From Sulfitobacter mediterraneus (GTDB lineage: Bacteria; Pseudomonadota; Alphaproteobacteria; Rhodobacterales; Rhodobacteraceae): a stretch of DNA of 64,000 bases. The stretch spans positions 682,001 through 746,000 of the forward strand of contig NZ_CP069004.1 in assembly GCF_016801775.1 (NCBI RefSeq). The letters run 5' to 3'. A model generated the notes under the pieces. It was not told where the DNA came from. It searched no databases and worked only from the letters and a program-made list of their open reading frames with translations. Numbering within the stretch: the stretch's first letter is position 1; each line of letters starts with the position of its first letter. Positions 51,639 through 61,059 of this stretch are shown in pieces. A program made the position numbers and the translations under genes.

Positions 51639-52109
51639 CTAAATCACCTTAAAATTAGCCAGTTGCGCGCCCGAAATGCGCAGCATCTCCTTTGGCGCCA
51701 AGCCGAACACATGATGCGGGGTGCCGGCGGCGGCCCAGATCATGTCAAACTCCAGCAAAGTCCGGTCAAACCACGCCCGCGCCGGATTGATGTGGCCAAC
51801 AGGGGAAACCCCGCCGATGGCAAAGCCGGTTTGCGCGCGGATCAGGGCGGCGTCGGCCTTGCCCAACGGCTCTCCGGCGAGGGCGGCAGCAGCGGTCAGA
51901 TCCACCTGTTGCCCGCCCGCGGTCACAAACAGAACAGCCTCGCCGCTGGTCTCGCCGCGCAGCACGATGGATTTGGCGATTTGATCCACTGTGCAGCCGA
52001 GTGCCGCAGCGGCGTCGGCTGCGGTCCGTGCCAGTGCGGTTTCACGGATATCTGCGGTGACATTTGCCGCATCCAATGCGGCGCGAACGCGTTTCAGGCT
52101 CTTGCTCAT
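51639..52109 (-). CDS. YbaK/EbsC-type aminoacyl-tRNA deacylase
   Basis: A 156-residue single-domain YbaK-like protein that in this family hydrolyses mischarged tRNA such as Cys- or Ala-tRNAPro. The core is CTVDQIAKSIVLRGETSGEAVLFVTAGG and KADAALIRAQTGFAIGGVSPVGH (conserved GxxSPxG), with a C-terminal EFDMIWAAAGTPHHVF. I choose the ATG at 52109 (MSKSLKRVRAAL); the longer frame upstream overlaps glnE. It is divergent from glnE with a gap of only 28 bp. Confidence 0.88.
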   Translation of the reverse strand: MSKSLKRVRAALDAANVTADIRETALARTAADAAAALGCTVDQIAKSIVLRGETSGEAVLFVTAGGQQVDLTAAAALAGEPLGKADAALIRAQTGFAIGGVSPVGHINPARAWFDRTLLEFDMIWAAAGTPHHVFGLAPKEMLRISGAQLANFKVI

Positions 52110-52137
52110 GGCGCGACACTGACGCAAAGCTAGTGGC

Positions 52138-54963
52138 ATGACAACATCCCATCTTTCCAGCCAGATCACCCGTACACCCCGCATTTTTGATGAGGGCCGC
52201 GCCGCCGATGCCGGCCCTCTGATTGACGGGTTTGACCCTTCGGTTGCGGCGCTGATCAAAGGGGCTGTTTCGACCGCGCCCTATCTCATGGGCCTGCTGG
52301 AACGCGAGGCCGATTGGTTGCGCGGCGCGGTGGAAGATCCTGACACTGCGGTGGATCAGGTGATTGCAGGCGTGGCGGAGCTTGCGGCGTCTGATCTGGC
52401 CGATGGGCTGCGTCGGGGGAAACGGCGGGTGGCCCTGATGGCGGCGCTGGCGGATCTGGGCGGCGCTTGGTCGCTCGAACAGGTGACCGGCGCCTTGACC
52501 GATTATGCCGATGCGGCCTGCGGTGCGGCCCTGCGCGGCGGATTGGCGGCGCAGATCCGGCGCGGCAAGATGCCGGGGCTGACCGAAAACGATCTGCACG
52601 ACGCAGGCGGCATGGTGGTGCTTGCCATGGGCAAGATGGGCGCGCATGAGCTGAATTATTCCTCCGACATTGATCTGATTTGCCTGTTTGACGAAACCCG
52701 CTTTGACCCGGATGATTTTCACGAGGCCCGCACCGGGTTTGTCCGTGCAACCCGCGCGATGAGCGGGACGCTGAGTGATCTGACCAGCGAAGGATATGTG
52801 TTTCGCACCGATTTGCGCCTGCGCCCCGATCCGGCGGTCACCCCGGTCTGTATGGCGATGGAGGCGGCGGAACGTTATTATGAGTCGCTGGGCCGGACAT
52901 GGGAACGCGCAGCCTATATCAAGGCGCGGCCAGCGGCAGGCGACCTGGTGGCGGGTGACAGATTCCTCAAGGCTCTGCGGCCCTTTGTCTGGCGGCGGCA
53001 TCTGGATTTTGCGGCCATTCAGGACGCCCATGACATGCGACTGGCGATCCGTGAGCACAAGGGGCTGGGCGGGCCGATCACCTTGCCGGGGCACAATATG
53101 AAACTGGGGCGCGGCGGCATTCGCGAGATCGAGTTTTTCACTCAGACCCGCCAGTTGATTGCAGGCGGGCGCGATCCGGATCTGAGGTTGCGCGGCACCT
53201 GTGAGGGCTTGTCTGTCTTGGCGGACAAGGGCTGGGTGCCGCCGGATGTTGCGCAGGTTCTGGCCGATAACTATCGCTATCACCGCACGGTGGAACACCG
53301 GGTTCAGATGGTGCGCGATGCCCAGACCCACAATCTGCCGCAATCGCCCGAAGGTTTTGCGCGGCTTGCCGCGATGATGGACAAAGACGTGCCGGAGCTT
53401 GAGGCAGAACTGCACGCGCGGCTCAGTGCGGTACATGAGCTGACCGAAGGGTTCTTTGCCGCCTCCCGCGCCCCTGCGCCCGACGCGGCCAAGGAGGCCG
53501 CCGCCGATCATGTGTTTGATCATCAGGTGTTGGATCGCTGGCAAAGCTATCCGGCGCTCCGCTCTGAACGCGGGCTGGAGATCTTTGAGCGTCTGAAACC
53601 GGATCTTCTGGCGCGGTTGGCACGGGCGGCAAAACCGGACGAGGCGTTGCTGGCCTTTGATGGCTTTCTCGCCGGATTGCCCGCTGGGGTGCAATTGTTC
53701 TCACTGCTCAAGGCAAACCCGCAATTGGCCGATCTGTTGATTGACATCGTCAGCACCTCACCGGCCCTGGCGGTGCACCTGTCGCGCAACGCCGGCGTGT
53801 TTGATGCGGTCATTGGCGGCGATTTCTTCAGCGATTGGCCGGGGCAGGCGGGACTGACCGAGATGCTCGCTGAAACACTGGCGGCAGAGCCGGACTATGA
53901 GGCGCAGCTGGACGGCACCCGCCGTTGGGCCCGTGAATGGCATTTTCGGATCGGGGTCCATCTGTTGCGTGGTCTCATTGATGCAGCGACCGCAGGCCGG
54001 CAATATGCGGAACTGGCCCGCGCGGTTCTCACCGCGCTTTGGCCTGTGGTCACGGCACAATTTGCCCTGCGCCATGGTCCGCCGCCGGGGCGCGGTGCGG
54101 TGCTGCTGGGCATGGGCTCGCTTGGGGCCGGGCGTCTGACCGCGACCTCCGATCTGGACATGTTGGTGATCTATGATCCGGACGGGCAGGACAGCTCTGA
54201 AGGTAAGCGCCCGCTGGCCTCAAGGCTCTATTATGCGCGGCTGACCCAGGCGATGATCACCGCCATGACCGCCCCGATGGCGCAGGGGCGCTTGTACGAA
54301 GTTGATATGCGGCTGCGACCGTCGGGCAATCAAGGGCCGGTGGCCACCAGCCTGTCCAGTTTTGAAAGCTATCAAAAGGAGGAGGCCTGGGTCTGGGAAC
54401 ATCTGGCGCTGACACGGGCCGATGTGGTGGCCGGACCGCCGGGATTGGCCGCAGATGTTGCTGCCCTTTGCGCGGACATTCTCAAGACCGGACGTCCAAG
54501 CGATCAGATCCTGCCCGAGGTCGCCCAGATGCGCCTGCGCATCGCCGCTGCCAAAGCCCCCGATGGCCCCTTTGACGCCAAGATCGGGGCAGGGCGCTTG
54601 CAGGACATCGAATTGTTTGCCCAAGCCGGAGCCTTGATGGCGGGTCGCGCGGCCCACGACATTTCCGACGGTCTTAGCGCGGCAGAGGCATCACAGGTGA
54701 TCTCGGAAAGCCAACGTACCGCGCTGCAACAGGCCTATGACCAATGTTGGACCTTGCAATGCGCCGGTCGGCTCTTGTCCGCAAATCCGGTACGATCGGA
54801 CAAATTGGGGCAGGCGGGCGAAAAATTCCTCGCCAGAACGTTGGGATGCGACACTTTCGCCGATCTTGAGGCGCAAATGACCCAGACCTATGCCCGCGCG
54901 GCCGAAATGATCGACGCGGCCCTGCCGGCGCCGCCGACAACCCAAGCCAACGAGGCGACATGA
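52138..54963 (+). CDS. glnE: Bifunctional glutamine synthetase adenylyltransferase/adenylyl-removing enzyme
   Basis: A 941-residue enzyme that adenylylates glutamine synthetase when nitrogen is plentiful and removes AMP when it is scarce, directed by PII. Two nucleotidyltransferase domains are visible. The N-terminal (deadenylylating) site has AMGKMGAHELNYSSDIDLICLF (about residues 163-184). The C-terminal (adenylylating) site has LLGMGSLGAGRLTATSDLDMLVIY (about 655-680). A GlnD_UR_UTase-like linker region follows each. The length is typical. It is divergent from ybaK and overlaps the next gene region. Confidence 0.97.
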   Translation: MTTSHLSSQITRTPRIFDEGRAADAGPLIDGFDPSVAALIKGAVSTAPYLMGLLEREADWLRGAVEDPDTAVDQVIAGVAELAASDLADGLRRGKRRVALMAALADLGGAWSLEQVTGALTDYADAACGAALRGGLAAQIRRGKMPGLTENDLHDAGGMVVLAMGKMGAHELNYSSDIDLICLFDETRFDPDDFHEARTGFVRATRAMSGTLSDLTSEGYVFRTDLRLRPDPAVTPVCMAMEAAERYYESLGRTWERAAYIKARPAAGDLVAGDRFLKALRPFVWRRHLDFAAIQDAHDMRLAIREHKGLGGPITLPGHNMKLGRGGIREIEFFTQTRQLIAGGRDPDLRLRGTCEGLSVLADKGWVPPDVAQVLADNYRYHRTVEHRVQMVRDAQTHNLPQSPEGFARLAAMMDKDVPELEAELHARLSAVHELTEGFFAASRAPAPDAAKEAAADHVFDHQVLDRWQSYPALRSERGLEIFERLKPDLLARLARAAKPDEALLAFDGFLAGLPAGVQLFSLLKANPQLADLLIDIVSTSPALAVHLSRNAGVFDAVIGGDFFSDWPGQAGLTEMLAETLAAEPDYEAQLDGTRRWAREWHFRIGVHLLRGLIDAATAGRQYAELARAVLTALWPVVTAQFALRHGPPPGRGAVLLGMGSLGAGRLTATSDLDMLVIYDPDGQDSSEGKRPLASRLYYARLTQAMITAMTAPMAQGRLYEVDMRLRPSGNQGPVATSLSSFESYQKEEAWVWEHLALTRADVVAGPPGLAADVAALCADILKTGRPSDQILPEVAQMRLRIAAAKAPDGPFDAKIGAGRLQDIELFAQAGALMAGRAAHDISDGLSAAEASQVISESQRTALQQAYDQCWTLQCAGRLLSANPVRSDKLGQAGEKFLARTLGCDTFADLEAQMTQTYARAAEMIDAALPAPPTTQANEAT

Positions 54964-54977
54964 AAAAAGGTGATGAA

Positions 54978-55232
54978 ATGGATCCGAAAGGACTGATTTT
55001 CGAAGCGTACCGGATGGATGGCATCTCGGCGGCGGAATGCCGGACGATCTTTCTTGACTGGGCGCTGTCCTTGCCATCAGGGCAGGATACGCTGAACAGT
55101 CTCGGGGTGCTTTTGGGCCGCTATGGGGATGACTTTCCCGATCACCCGATGACGCAGATCCTGACGGATGGGCGCACCACCATGACCGCCCCGCGCCGCC
55201 GCGGCGGTTGGCGCAGCCGGACACGGAACTGA
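54978..55232 (+). CDS. Small conserved hypothetical protein
   Basis: An 84-residue soluble protein starting MDPKGLIFEAYRMDGISAAE, with CRTIFLDWALSLP and a basic C-terminus (PRRRGGWRSRTRN). Similar small proteins follow glnE in other Rhodobacteraceae, as far as I recall. AAGG about 8 nt upstream supports the ATG at 54978; an ATG overlapping the glnE stop (ATGA at 54960) would add six residues. Function unknown. Confidence 0.7.
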   Translation: MDPKGLIFEAYRMDGISAAECRTIFLDWALSLPSGQDTLNSLGVLLGRYGDDFPDHPMTQILTDGRTTMTAPRRRGGWRSRTRN

Positions 55233-55413
55233 TCCTTCGCCTGCGTTCCTGTGGGTCGTGCCGAACAAGCACCATTGAGGCAGCGGGCCACCCGGCGGAC
55301 ATCGGAACGCCCCGCTCTTTCACAGATTACGCCCAATTCTCGCCCTCATTGCCGGGCATTTGTTTCAATGTGAAGTGAAACAGCCTGCGGCGATGCGCCC
55401 AAGCGAGGATGAC

Positions 55414-56046
55414 ATGAAAACACTGAAACTGATCGGGGCACTGGCCCTGGGCGCGATGACCGCCGCCTGCGCCCAACTGCCGGATGTAACCAGCCGGAAC
55501 GCACCGTTTGAGGCAACCGAACCCTTGCTGGGATCATCGCCCCTTGTAGCAGAATCGGTGGCGCAAAAGCAGTTGCCCTATTCGATGAATGTGACAGAGA
55601 TCAACGTCCGCGCCCCGCGCAGCCTCAAAGTCTCCGAGGCCAACGTCTATTATCCACGCGGTGACATCGTTTGGCGCGGTGATCCGATTGGCGACCGCTA
55701 TGAGCAGATCGAAGCCATCTTTGAAGAGGCTTTTGCCAGAGGCACGGCAAACATGAACGGCGCTGTTCCGGTGGTGCTGGACGTGGAAATCGCACGGTTC
55801 CATTCCGTCAGCGAGAAGACCCGCTATTTCGCCAGCGGCGTGCACAATATGGAGTTTATCCTAACTGTGCGCAGCGCCGATACCGGCATCGCACTGGCGC
55901 CGCCGCGCAAAGTCTCAGCGAACCTGCATGCATTTGGCGGGCAGGCCGCGATTGAGGCGGACCGGGCAGGGCACACACAAAAGGTTCGGGTCACCGGCTA
56001 TCTTGCCCAGGTGATCCAGGAGGAGCTGGCCAAACCAAGCGTCTGA
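55414..56046 (+). CDS. Outer-membrane lipoprotein-like protein (DUF6778-type)
   Basis: A 210-residue exported protein. The signal peptide MKTLKLIGALALGAMTAAC ends in a lipobox whose Cys19 would be lipidated, and no Asp follows it, favouring the outer membrane. The mature part contains EINVRAPRSLKVSEANVYYP and GDIVWRGDPIGDRYEQI. I match this to DUF6778-type lipoproteins with moderate certainty. GAGGA precedes the ATG at 55414. No function known. Confidence 0.8.
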   Translation: MKTLKLIGALALGAMTAACAQLPDVTSRNAPFEATEPLLGSSPLVAESVAQKQLPYSMNVTEINVRAPRSLKVSEANVYYPRGDIVWRGDPIGDRYEQIEAIFEEAFARGTANMNGAVPVVLDVEIARFHSVSEKTRYFASGVHNMEFILTVRSADTGIALAPPRKVSANLHAFGGQAAIEADRAGHTQKVRVTGYLAQVIQEELAKPSV

Positions 56047-56128
56047 TTGGCTGCGCATTGGGGGCAATGCGGGACCACAACAAAATCGGCGCTTTCGTTA
56101 AAGGCCAGAACCCACTAGAGGGGGCGCT

Positions 56129-57340
56129 ATGACAGCGCCCCTTTCTTCATCCGCCTCACTGCCGGTCGTCCGCCTTTTGCCAAAGGCCAACGCCCGTGCC
56201 ATCCGCCACGGCTTCCCTTGGGTCTATGCCAATGAAATGGTGTTGGACCGCCGGACCAAGAAACTTGACCCTGGCACACTGGCCCGTCTCGAAGATGACG
56301 CCCGCCAGCCTATGGGGCTGGTTTCGGTCAATCCGACGTCAAAGATCATTGCGCGGATGCTGGACCAAAACCCGGATGCGGTGATTGATCAGCCATGGTT
56401 TGAGGCGCATATCGCCCGTGCGCTGGCCCTGCGTTCGCAACTCTTTGATGCCCCGTATTATCGCTTGATCCATGCCGAGGCTGACGGGTTGCCCGGTGTG
56501 ATCATCGACCGGTTTGGCGACACATGTGTGGTGCAGCCCAATGCCGCATGGGCCGATGCCCTGCTGGAACCGCTTTGTGCGGCGCTGACATCCGTAACCG
56601 GCATCACCAACATCTTGAAAAACGCAGGCGGGCGCACGCGCACCCTTGAGGGGCTGGACGATGTCTCTGCGGTTTTGACTGGCGCAGCACCCGAGGCGGC
56701 GCTGCCGGTGCCGATGAATGGCGCCACCTATATGGCGGACCTGACCGGTGGCCAGAAAACCGGCCTGTTTTACGACCAGCGGCCCAACCATGCTTTTGCC
56801 GCCAACCTCAGCAAAGACGCGCGGGTTCTGGACGTTTTTTCCCATGTTGGAGGATTTTCTCTGGCCGCTTTGGCCAATGGTGCGGCTTCTGCACTGGCGG
56901 TCGATGGATCCGCGCCCGCGCTTGCGCTGGCCGAGGCTGGTGCCAAAGCCATGGGCGTGCAGGACAAATTCAGCATCCGCCAGGGCGATGCCTTTGACAC
57001 CCTGGCCGCCCTGCGCAGCGAAGGGGCACAGTTTGATGTGGTGATCTGTGATCCGCCCGCCTTTGCCCCATCGCGCAATGCGCTTGAGGCCGGATTGCGG
57101 GCCTATGAAAAGATCGCGCGTCTGGCCGCGCCATTGGTGGCTGAGAACGGCGTTCTGGCCCTGTGTTCCTGTTCGCATGCGGCGGATCTGGCGCAGTTCC
57201 GGAATGCATCAGTGCGCGGCATTGGCCGTGCCGGACGGCGGGCGATCATGCTGCACACCGGTTTTGCCGGACCGGACCACCCGCAGCTGCCGCAACTGGC
57301 CGAAAGCGGCTATCTGAAATCGTTGTTCTTCCGCCTGTGA
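56129..57340 (+). CDS. RlmI-like rRNA (cytosine-C5) methyltransferase
   Basis: A 403-residue methyltransferase with an N-terminal PUA domain (RAIRHGFPWVYANEMVLD, 25-95), an EEHEE linker, and a C-terminal Rossmann SAM domain: GGQKTGLFYDQRPNH, VLDVFSHVGGFSLAALANGA (motif I), VDGSAPALALAEAG, VVICDPPAF (catalytic Asp-Pro-Pro), and CSCSHA (nucleophile Cys). It resembles E. coli RlmI and the Rhodobacter RSP_2647-type RNA methyltransferases. The target is probably 23S rRNA. Its stop overlaps the GTG of the PIN gene. Confidence 0.9.
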   Translation: MTAPLSSSASLPVVRLLPKANARAIRHGFPWVYANEMVLDRRTKKLDPGTLARLEDDARQPMGLVSVNPTSKIIARMLDQNPDAVIDQPWFEAHIARALALRSQLFDAPYYRLIHAEADGLPGVIIDRFGDTCVVQPNAAWADALLEPLCAALTSVTGITNILKNAGGRTRTLEGLDDVSAVLTGAAPEAALPVPMNGATYMADLTGGQKTGLFYDQRPNHAFAANLSKDARVLDVFSHVGGFSLAALANGAASALAVDGSAPALALAEAGAKAMGVQDKFSIRQGDAFDTLAALRSEGAQFDVVICDPPAFAPSRNALEAGLRAYEKIARLAAPLVAENGVLALCSCSHAADLAQFRNASVRGIGRAGRRAIMLHTGFAGPDHPQLPQLAESGYLKSLFFRL

Positions 57341-57888
57341 GCGCCCCGCGCATCCTGATCGACACCTGCGTGCTTTACCCCACGGTGATGCGCGAGGTGG
57401 TGCTTGGGGTGGCGGCATCAGGCGTGTTTGAACCGATCTGGTCAGCGCGTATCCTGGAAGAATGGGCCCGCGCCGCGATCAAGCTCGGCCCCGAAGGCGA
57501 GGCGCAGGCCCGCGCGGAGATTGCCCTGATCCGCGCCGCCTGGCCAAAGGCCGAACGCCCCGCAGCCCCCGGCCTCGTAGCCCGGTTATGGTTGCCGGAT
57601 GCGGACGACATTCATGTTTTGGCAGTCGCGGTGGATGCCGGTGCCGATATGATCATGACTTTGAACGCCAAGGATTTTCCGCGCGGCACCTTGGCCGAAG
57701 AGGGCATTGATCGGGTCGATCCCGACAGCTACCTGATGCAGCTCTGGCCCGAACATGATGCCGCCATCCGCGTGGTTTCAGAGCGCATACTGCAAGCCGC
57801 GCAGCATATGTCTGGCCAGGACTGGGATATGCGCGGGCTGATGAAAAAAGCCAGGCTGCCGCGATTGGGCAAGGCCCTGACCACTTAG
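57337..57888 (+). CDS. PIN-domain protein (RSP_2648-like)
   Basis: A 183-residue PIN-domain nuclease-like protein. The conserved acids are Asp in ILIDTCVLYP, Glu in EWARAAI, Asp in WLPDADDIHVLAVAVDAGAD and TLNAKDFP. The start is a GTG inside the methyltransferase stop (GTGA). It resembles the Rhodobacter RSP_2648 family, found next to RNA methyltransferase genes. No antitoxin-like partner is adjacent, so it may act in RNA processing rather than as a toxin. It is 14 bp from the convergent M48 gene. Confidence 0.85.
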   Translation: MSAPRILIDTCVLYPTVMREVVLGVAASGVFEPIWSARILEEWARAAIKLGPEGEAQARAEIALIRAAWPKAERPAAPGLVARLWLPDADDIHVLAVAVDAGADMIMTLNAKDFPRGTLAEEGIDRVDPDSYLMQLWPEHDAAIRVVSERILQAAQHMSGQDWDMRGLMKKARLPRLGKALTT

Positions 57889-57902
57889 AGACAGTATGCG
57901 AA

Positions 57903-58595
57903 TTACCGATCCGCCTTGTCCCAACGTGCTTCAAGCTTGCGCAGGGCCGCGATACGCTCGGCGGTTTTGGGATGGCTCAAAAGCCAGGCCGGCGCCGTGC
58001 CGTGATTGGATTGGGTCAATCCTTCCAGCTTTTCAAACAGGGAAATCTGCGGACCAACACCGATCCCCGCCTTCGTCAAAAGCGCGGCGGCATAGGCGTC
58101 CGCCTCGTATTCGTCGCCGCGCGATAACCGCGCCGCCAGAAGCGTGGTTAACATATTGGCAATCCAAACCCCTGCAAACGGGATAAACCGGCCCAGAACC
58201 ATCGCCAAAACCGTGCGCATGGCGTTTTGCCCGGAAAAATCAATCATGCGGCGGCGCGAATGGCCAAGTGCCACATGCCCCAGCTCGTGAGCGATCACAC
58301 TGGCCAGTTCTTCGGCTGTCACCTCTCCTGCACGGAACCTGTTGTAGAAGCCGCGTGTAATGAAAATCCGGCCATCCGGCGCGGCCAGACCGTTCACCGG
58401 ATCAATCTCGTAGATGTGCACCTTGATCCGCGGCAGATCGAGCGCTTTTGCCATCCGGTCCGACATGTCCTTGAGCGCAGGATCAACCAAAGGGGTGGAG
58501 CGTGCGTCGAGTTCCCGCGCGGTGCGCCAAGCGGAAAAGCGATACATCGCAAGGGCATAGGCCACGGCCAGAAGGATGGGTAAAACGCGGATCAT
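57903..58595 (-). CDS. M48-family zinc metallopeptidase
   Basis: A 230-residue membrane-anchored protease like HtpX/BepA-type enzymes. The N-terminal helix MIRVLPILLAVAYALAM is followed by the zinc motif HELGHVALGHSRR (HExxH) in SVIAHELGHVALG, with the third ligand Glu in DEYEADAYAA. A further hydrophobic region lies around VLAMVLGRFIPFAGVW. It is likely involved in envelope protein quality control. The ATG at 58595 opens with a normal membrane helix. Divergent from nothing nearby; it follows the P450 on the same strand. Confidence 0.9.
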   Translation of the reverse strand: MIRVLPILLAVAYALAMYRFSAWRTARELDARSTPLVDPALKDMSDRMAKALDLPRIKVHIYEIDPVNGLAAPDGRIFITRGFYNRFRAGEVTAEELASVIAHELGHVALGHSRRRMIDFSGQNAMRTVLAMVLGRFIPFAGVWIANMLTTLLAARLSRGDEYEADAYAAALLTKAGIGVGPQISLFEKLEGLTQSNHGTAPAWLLSHPKTAERIAALRKLEARWDKADR

Positions 58596-58643
58596 AGCAT
58601 CAATATGGGGTGCGCGGCGCGACGGGCAAGGGCGTCTGGGCCG

Positions 58644-59801
58644 CTACCACGTTACCGGCACCGAGGTTGGCCCGCGAAACGCCCAGCCGGCAAAGGGTAC
58701 GGGTCCGGCAAGCCGCAATTGTGGAAACCGCTCAAGGATCATTGGCACGGCGTAATGAGCCACCAAGCTGCGCGAGGCCGCAGCACCGGCGCAGAAATGC
58801 GGGCCAGCGCCGAACGGGATAGCGGCAGAGGTATCACGGGACAGATCAAATTGATCCGCATTGGCAAAATGGTCTTCGTCCCGGCAAGCCGAGCCAAACA
58901 TCAAGAACACCCGGTCACCTGGCTCAAACGTCACGCCCGCAACAGTGTCGCGCCGCGCCACCATGCGCGGGGCCATCTGGATGGGCGCAACAAGCCGCGC
59001 ATATTCGGAAAACGCATCCGACAGTGTGGCATCGCCGGATGTGATCAGGGCGCGTTGATCCGGATGGGCAAGCAAAGCCCATAGCAGGCCCGCAATGGCA
59101 TCACGCGGCTCATTCTGGCCGCCGCCAATGATCACCTTGATATTGGCCGCGATGGAGGGCAGGGGCATTTCAGCCCGGTCGAGTACACTCAGGATCGAGG
59201 GATCAGGCACAGCGCGGACCTGCGGCAAACATTCCGCAATCGCGTCATCCACACGGGTTGAGGCAGCAAGACCGGTCGCCTCGATTTGCGGGTTGGCCGC
59301 ATAATTGGCAATGGCATCAATCATTTGCTGGCTGGCGCTGTCCATCTCCTCCGGGGTCATGCAGGTCAGCCCAGTCATGGCGCACAGCGCGGCACCGGAC
59401 ACCGGCATGGCAAAATCGCGAACCAGATCGCAGCCGCCCAGAGGGGCCAATTGGTCCAGCCGCGCAGTCACGATCTGTTCAAACTGTGGCGCCCAGTGAT
59501 CTGCCACGGTGCGCGGGCTGAGCGCGGGAAACAACGCACGGCGTTCCTGCCCATGCGGCTCGCCATCACGGCGCATCATGTTCAGGCCCATGATCTGTTC
59601 CATCAACCCGCCCGGTTGAACCGATGAAAACACCTCGATCCGCTTTTCCTCGCGGTGAATGTCGTCGCGCCGGGTCAGCAGGGTCGCGCCCAGTTCAGGT
59701 ACAAAGGTGATCGGCGTTTTGGCCCGCATCTGCGCCAGCACCGGATAGGGATCAGCGGTAAACGCGGCGGGGTCGATATGGGTGACGGGGGCATTGGACA
59801 T
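58644..59801 (-). CDS. Cytochrome P450
   Basis: A 385-residue soluble bacterial P450. The heme-thiolate loop is IPFGAGPHFCAGAAASR with the Cys at about 345. The K-helix ExxR is EYAR in DAFSEYARLVAP. The I-helix reads IIGGGQNEPRDAIAG: the usual (A/G)Gx(D/E)T is replaced by GGQNEP, lacking the conserved Thr. No ferredoxin or ferredoxin reductase gene is adjacent. Substrate unknown. It is on the minus strand between the VWA gene and the M48 gene. Confidence 0.92.
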   Translation of the reverse strand: MSNAPVTHIDPAAFTADPYPVLAQMRAKTPITFVPELGATLLTRRDDIHREEKRIEVFSSVQPGGLMEQIMGLNMMRRDGEPHGQERRALFPALSPRTVADHWAPQFEQIVTARLDQLAPLGGCDLVRDFAMPVSGAALCAMTGLTCMTPEEMDSASQQMIDAIANYAANPQIEATGLAASTRVDDAIAECLPQVRAVPDPSILSVLDRAEMPLPSIAANIKVIIGGGQNEPRDAIAGLLWALLAHPDQRALITSGDATLSDAFSEYARLVAPIQMAPRMVARRDTVAGVTFEPGDRVFLMFGSACRDEDHFANADQFDLSRDTSAAIPFGAGPHFCAGAAASRSLVAHYAVPMILERFPQLRLAGPVPFAGWAFRGPTSVPVTW

Positions 59802-59861
59802 GGGCCAAGCCTAGTGTGCAACAGCAGGGGGGCCAAGGGGCAGTATACGCTTAAAAAGCCC

Positions 59862-61049
59862 CTAGCGGGTCAATTCCTTGATCCCGCGTGACAGCCCCTC
59901 AAGGGTCATGGGCACCATAGCGTCAGGTCCGAAAATCTCTTGGATCATCATGATCGACTGGGTGTATTGCCAGTATTTTTCGGGCACCGGATTGATCCAA
60001 AGGCTGCTTTTCCACTGCTCGCGCACGCGGTTGAGCCAGACCGAGCCTGCCTCGGCATTCCAATGCTCATTGGCGCCGCCGGGATAGGCGATTTCATAGG
60101 GCGACATCGATGCGTCACCGACAAATATACATTTATAATCAGGCCCGTAAGTGTGGAGGATGTCCATCGTGCTTTCCTGGGCATCCCAGCGGCGACGGTT
60201 GTCGCGCCACACACCTTCGTAAAGACAATTGTGAAAATAGAAATGTTCAAGATGTTTGAACTCGGCCTTGGCCGCCGAGAACAACTCTTCCACAACCCGG
60301 ATATGCGGATCCATGGAGCCGCCCACATCGAGAAACAGCAGCACCTTGACCGCATTGCGCCGTTCCGGGCGGGTTTTCACGTCAAGGTATCCATGTTCGG
60401 CGGTAGAGCGGATCGTACCGTTCAGATCAAGTTCCTCATCCGCGCCGTCCCTTGCCCAGCGGCGCAGTCGTTTCAGGGCCACTTTGATGTTGCGGGTGCC
60501 CAGTTCAACCGTGTCATCGAGATTGCGAAACTCGCGTTTGTCCCAAACCTTGACCGCTTTTTGGTGGCGGGATTCCTTCTGTCCGATCCGCACCCCTTCG
60601 GGATTGTAGCCATAGGCACCAAACGGCGAGGTGCCAGCGGTGCCAACCCATTTGTTGCCGCCCTGATGACGGCCTTTTTGCTCTTCCAGCCGCTGTTTGA
60701 GGGTCTCCATCAACTTGTCAAAGCCGCCCATGGCTTCGATTTCGGCCATTTCCTCGGGGCTCAGATGCTTTTCCGCCATCTTTTCAAGCCACTCGCGTGG
60801 GATATCAACGGCCTCCAGTACATCGTCGAAGCTGATGCTCTCCAGCCCTTTGAACGCAGCGGCGAAGGCCTGATCGAATTTGTCGATGTTGCGTTCGTCT
60901 TTGACCATGGAAATGCGTGCGAGGTAGTAGAACGCCTCAACATCATAGGTTGCCAACCCCGCAGACATCCCATCCAGAAACGCCAGAAACTCACGCATGG
61001 ACACCGGCACCTTGTGGCGGCGCAATTGGTCGAAAAAGGGCAAGAACAT
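59862..61049 (-). CDS. VWA-domain CoxE-like protein
   Basis: A 395-residue protein of the CoxE/VWA type. The N-terminal helical region starts MFLPFFDQLRRHKVPVS and the C-terminal VWA domain has the MIDAS-like DVGGSMDPHI (about 240) and CIFVGDASMSPYEI. In this family a VWA protein works with a MoxR AAA+ ATPase to insert metals or remodel partner proteins. GAGGC lies 9-13 nt before the ATG. It is the last gene of a run with a 55-residue membrane protein, a DUF2927 lipoprotein and MoxR upstream. Confidence 0.9.
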   Translation of the reverse strand: MFLPFFDQLRRHKVPVSMREFLAFLDGMSAGLATYDVEAFYYLARISMVKDERNIDKFDQAFAAAFKGLESISFDDVLEAVDIPREWLEKMAEKHLSPEEMAEIEAMGGFDKLMETLKQRLEEQKGRHQGGNKWVGTAGTSPFGAYGYNPEGVRIGQKESRHQKAVKVWDKREFRNLDDTVELGTRNIKVALKRLRRWARDGADEELDLNGTIRSTAEHGYLDVKTRPERRNAVKVLLFLDVGGSMDPHIRVVEELFSAAKAEFKHLEHFYFHNCLYEGVWRDNRRRWDAQESTMDILHTYGPDYKCIFVGDASMSPYEIAYPGGANEHWNAEAGSVWLNRVREQWKSSLWINPVPEKYWQYTQSIMMIQEIFGPDAMVPMTLEGLSRGIKELTR

Positions 61050-61059
61050 CGGGTTTGCC

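Noticed and set aside
52042..53694. 550-codon minus-strand frame opposite glnE
   Set aside because: Antisense to a full-length glnE with both nucleotidyltransferase motifs.
55233..55413. Possible small gene between the hypothetical protein and the lipoprotein gene
   Set aside because: No frame with a start and ribosome binding site was found in this 181-bp gap; it most likely holds the lipoprotein promoter.
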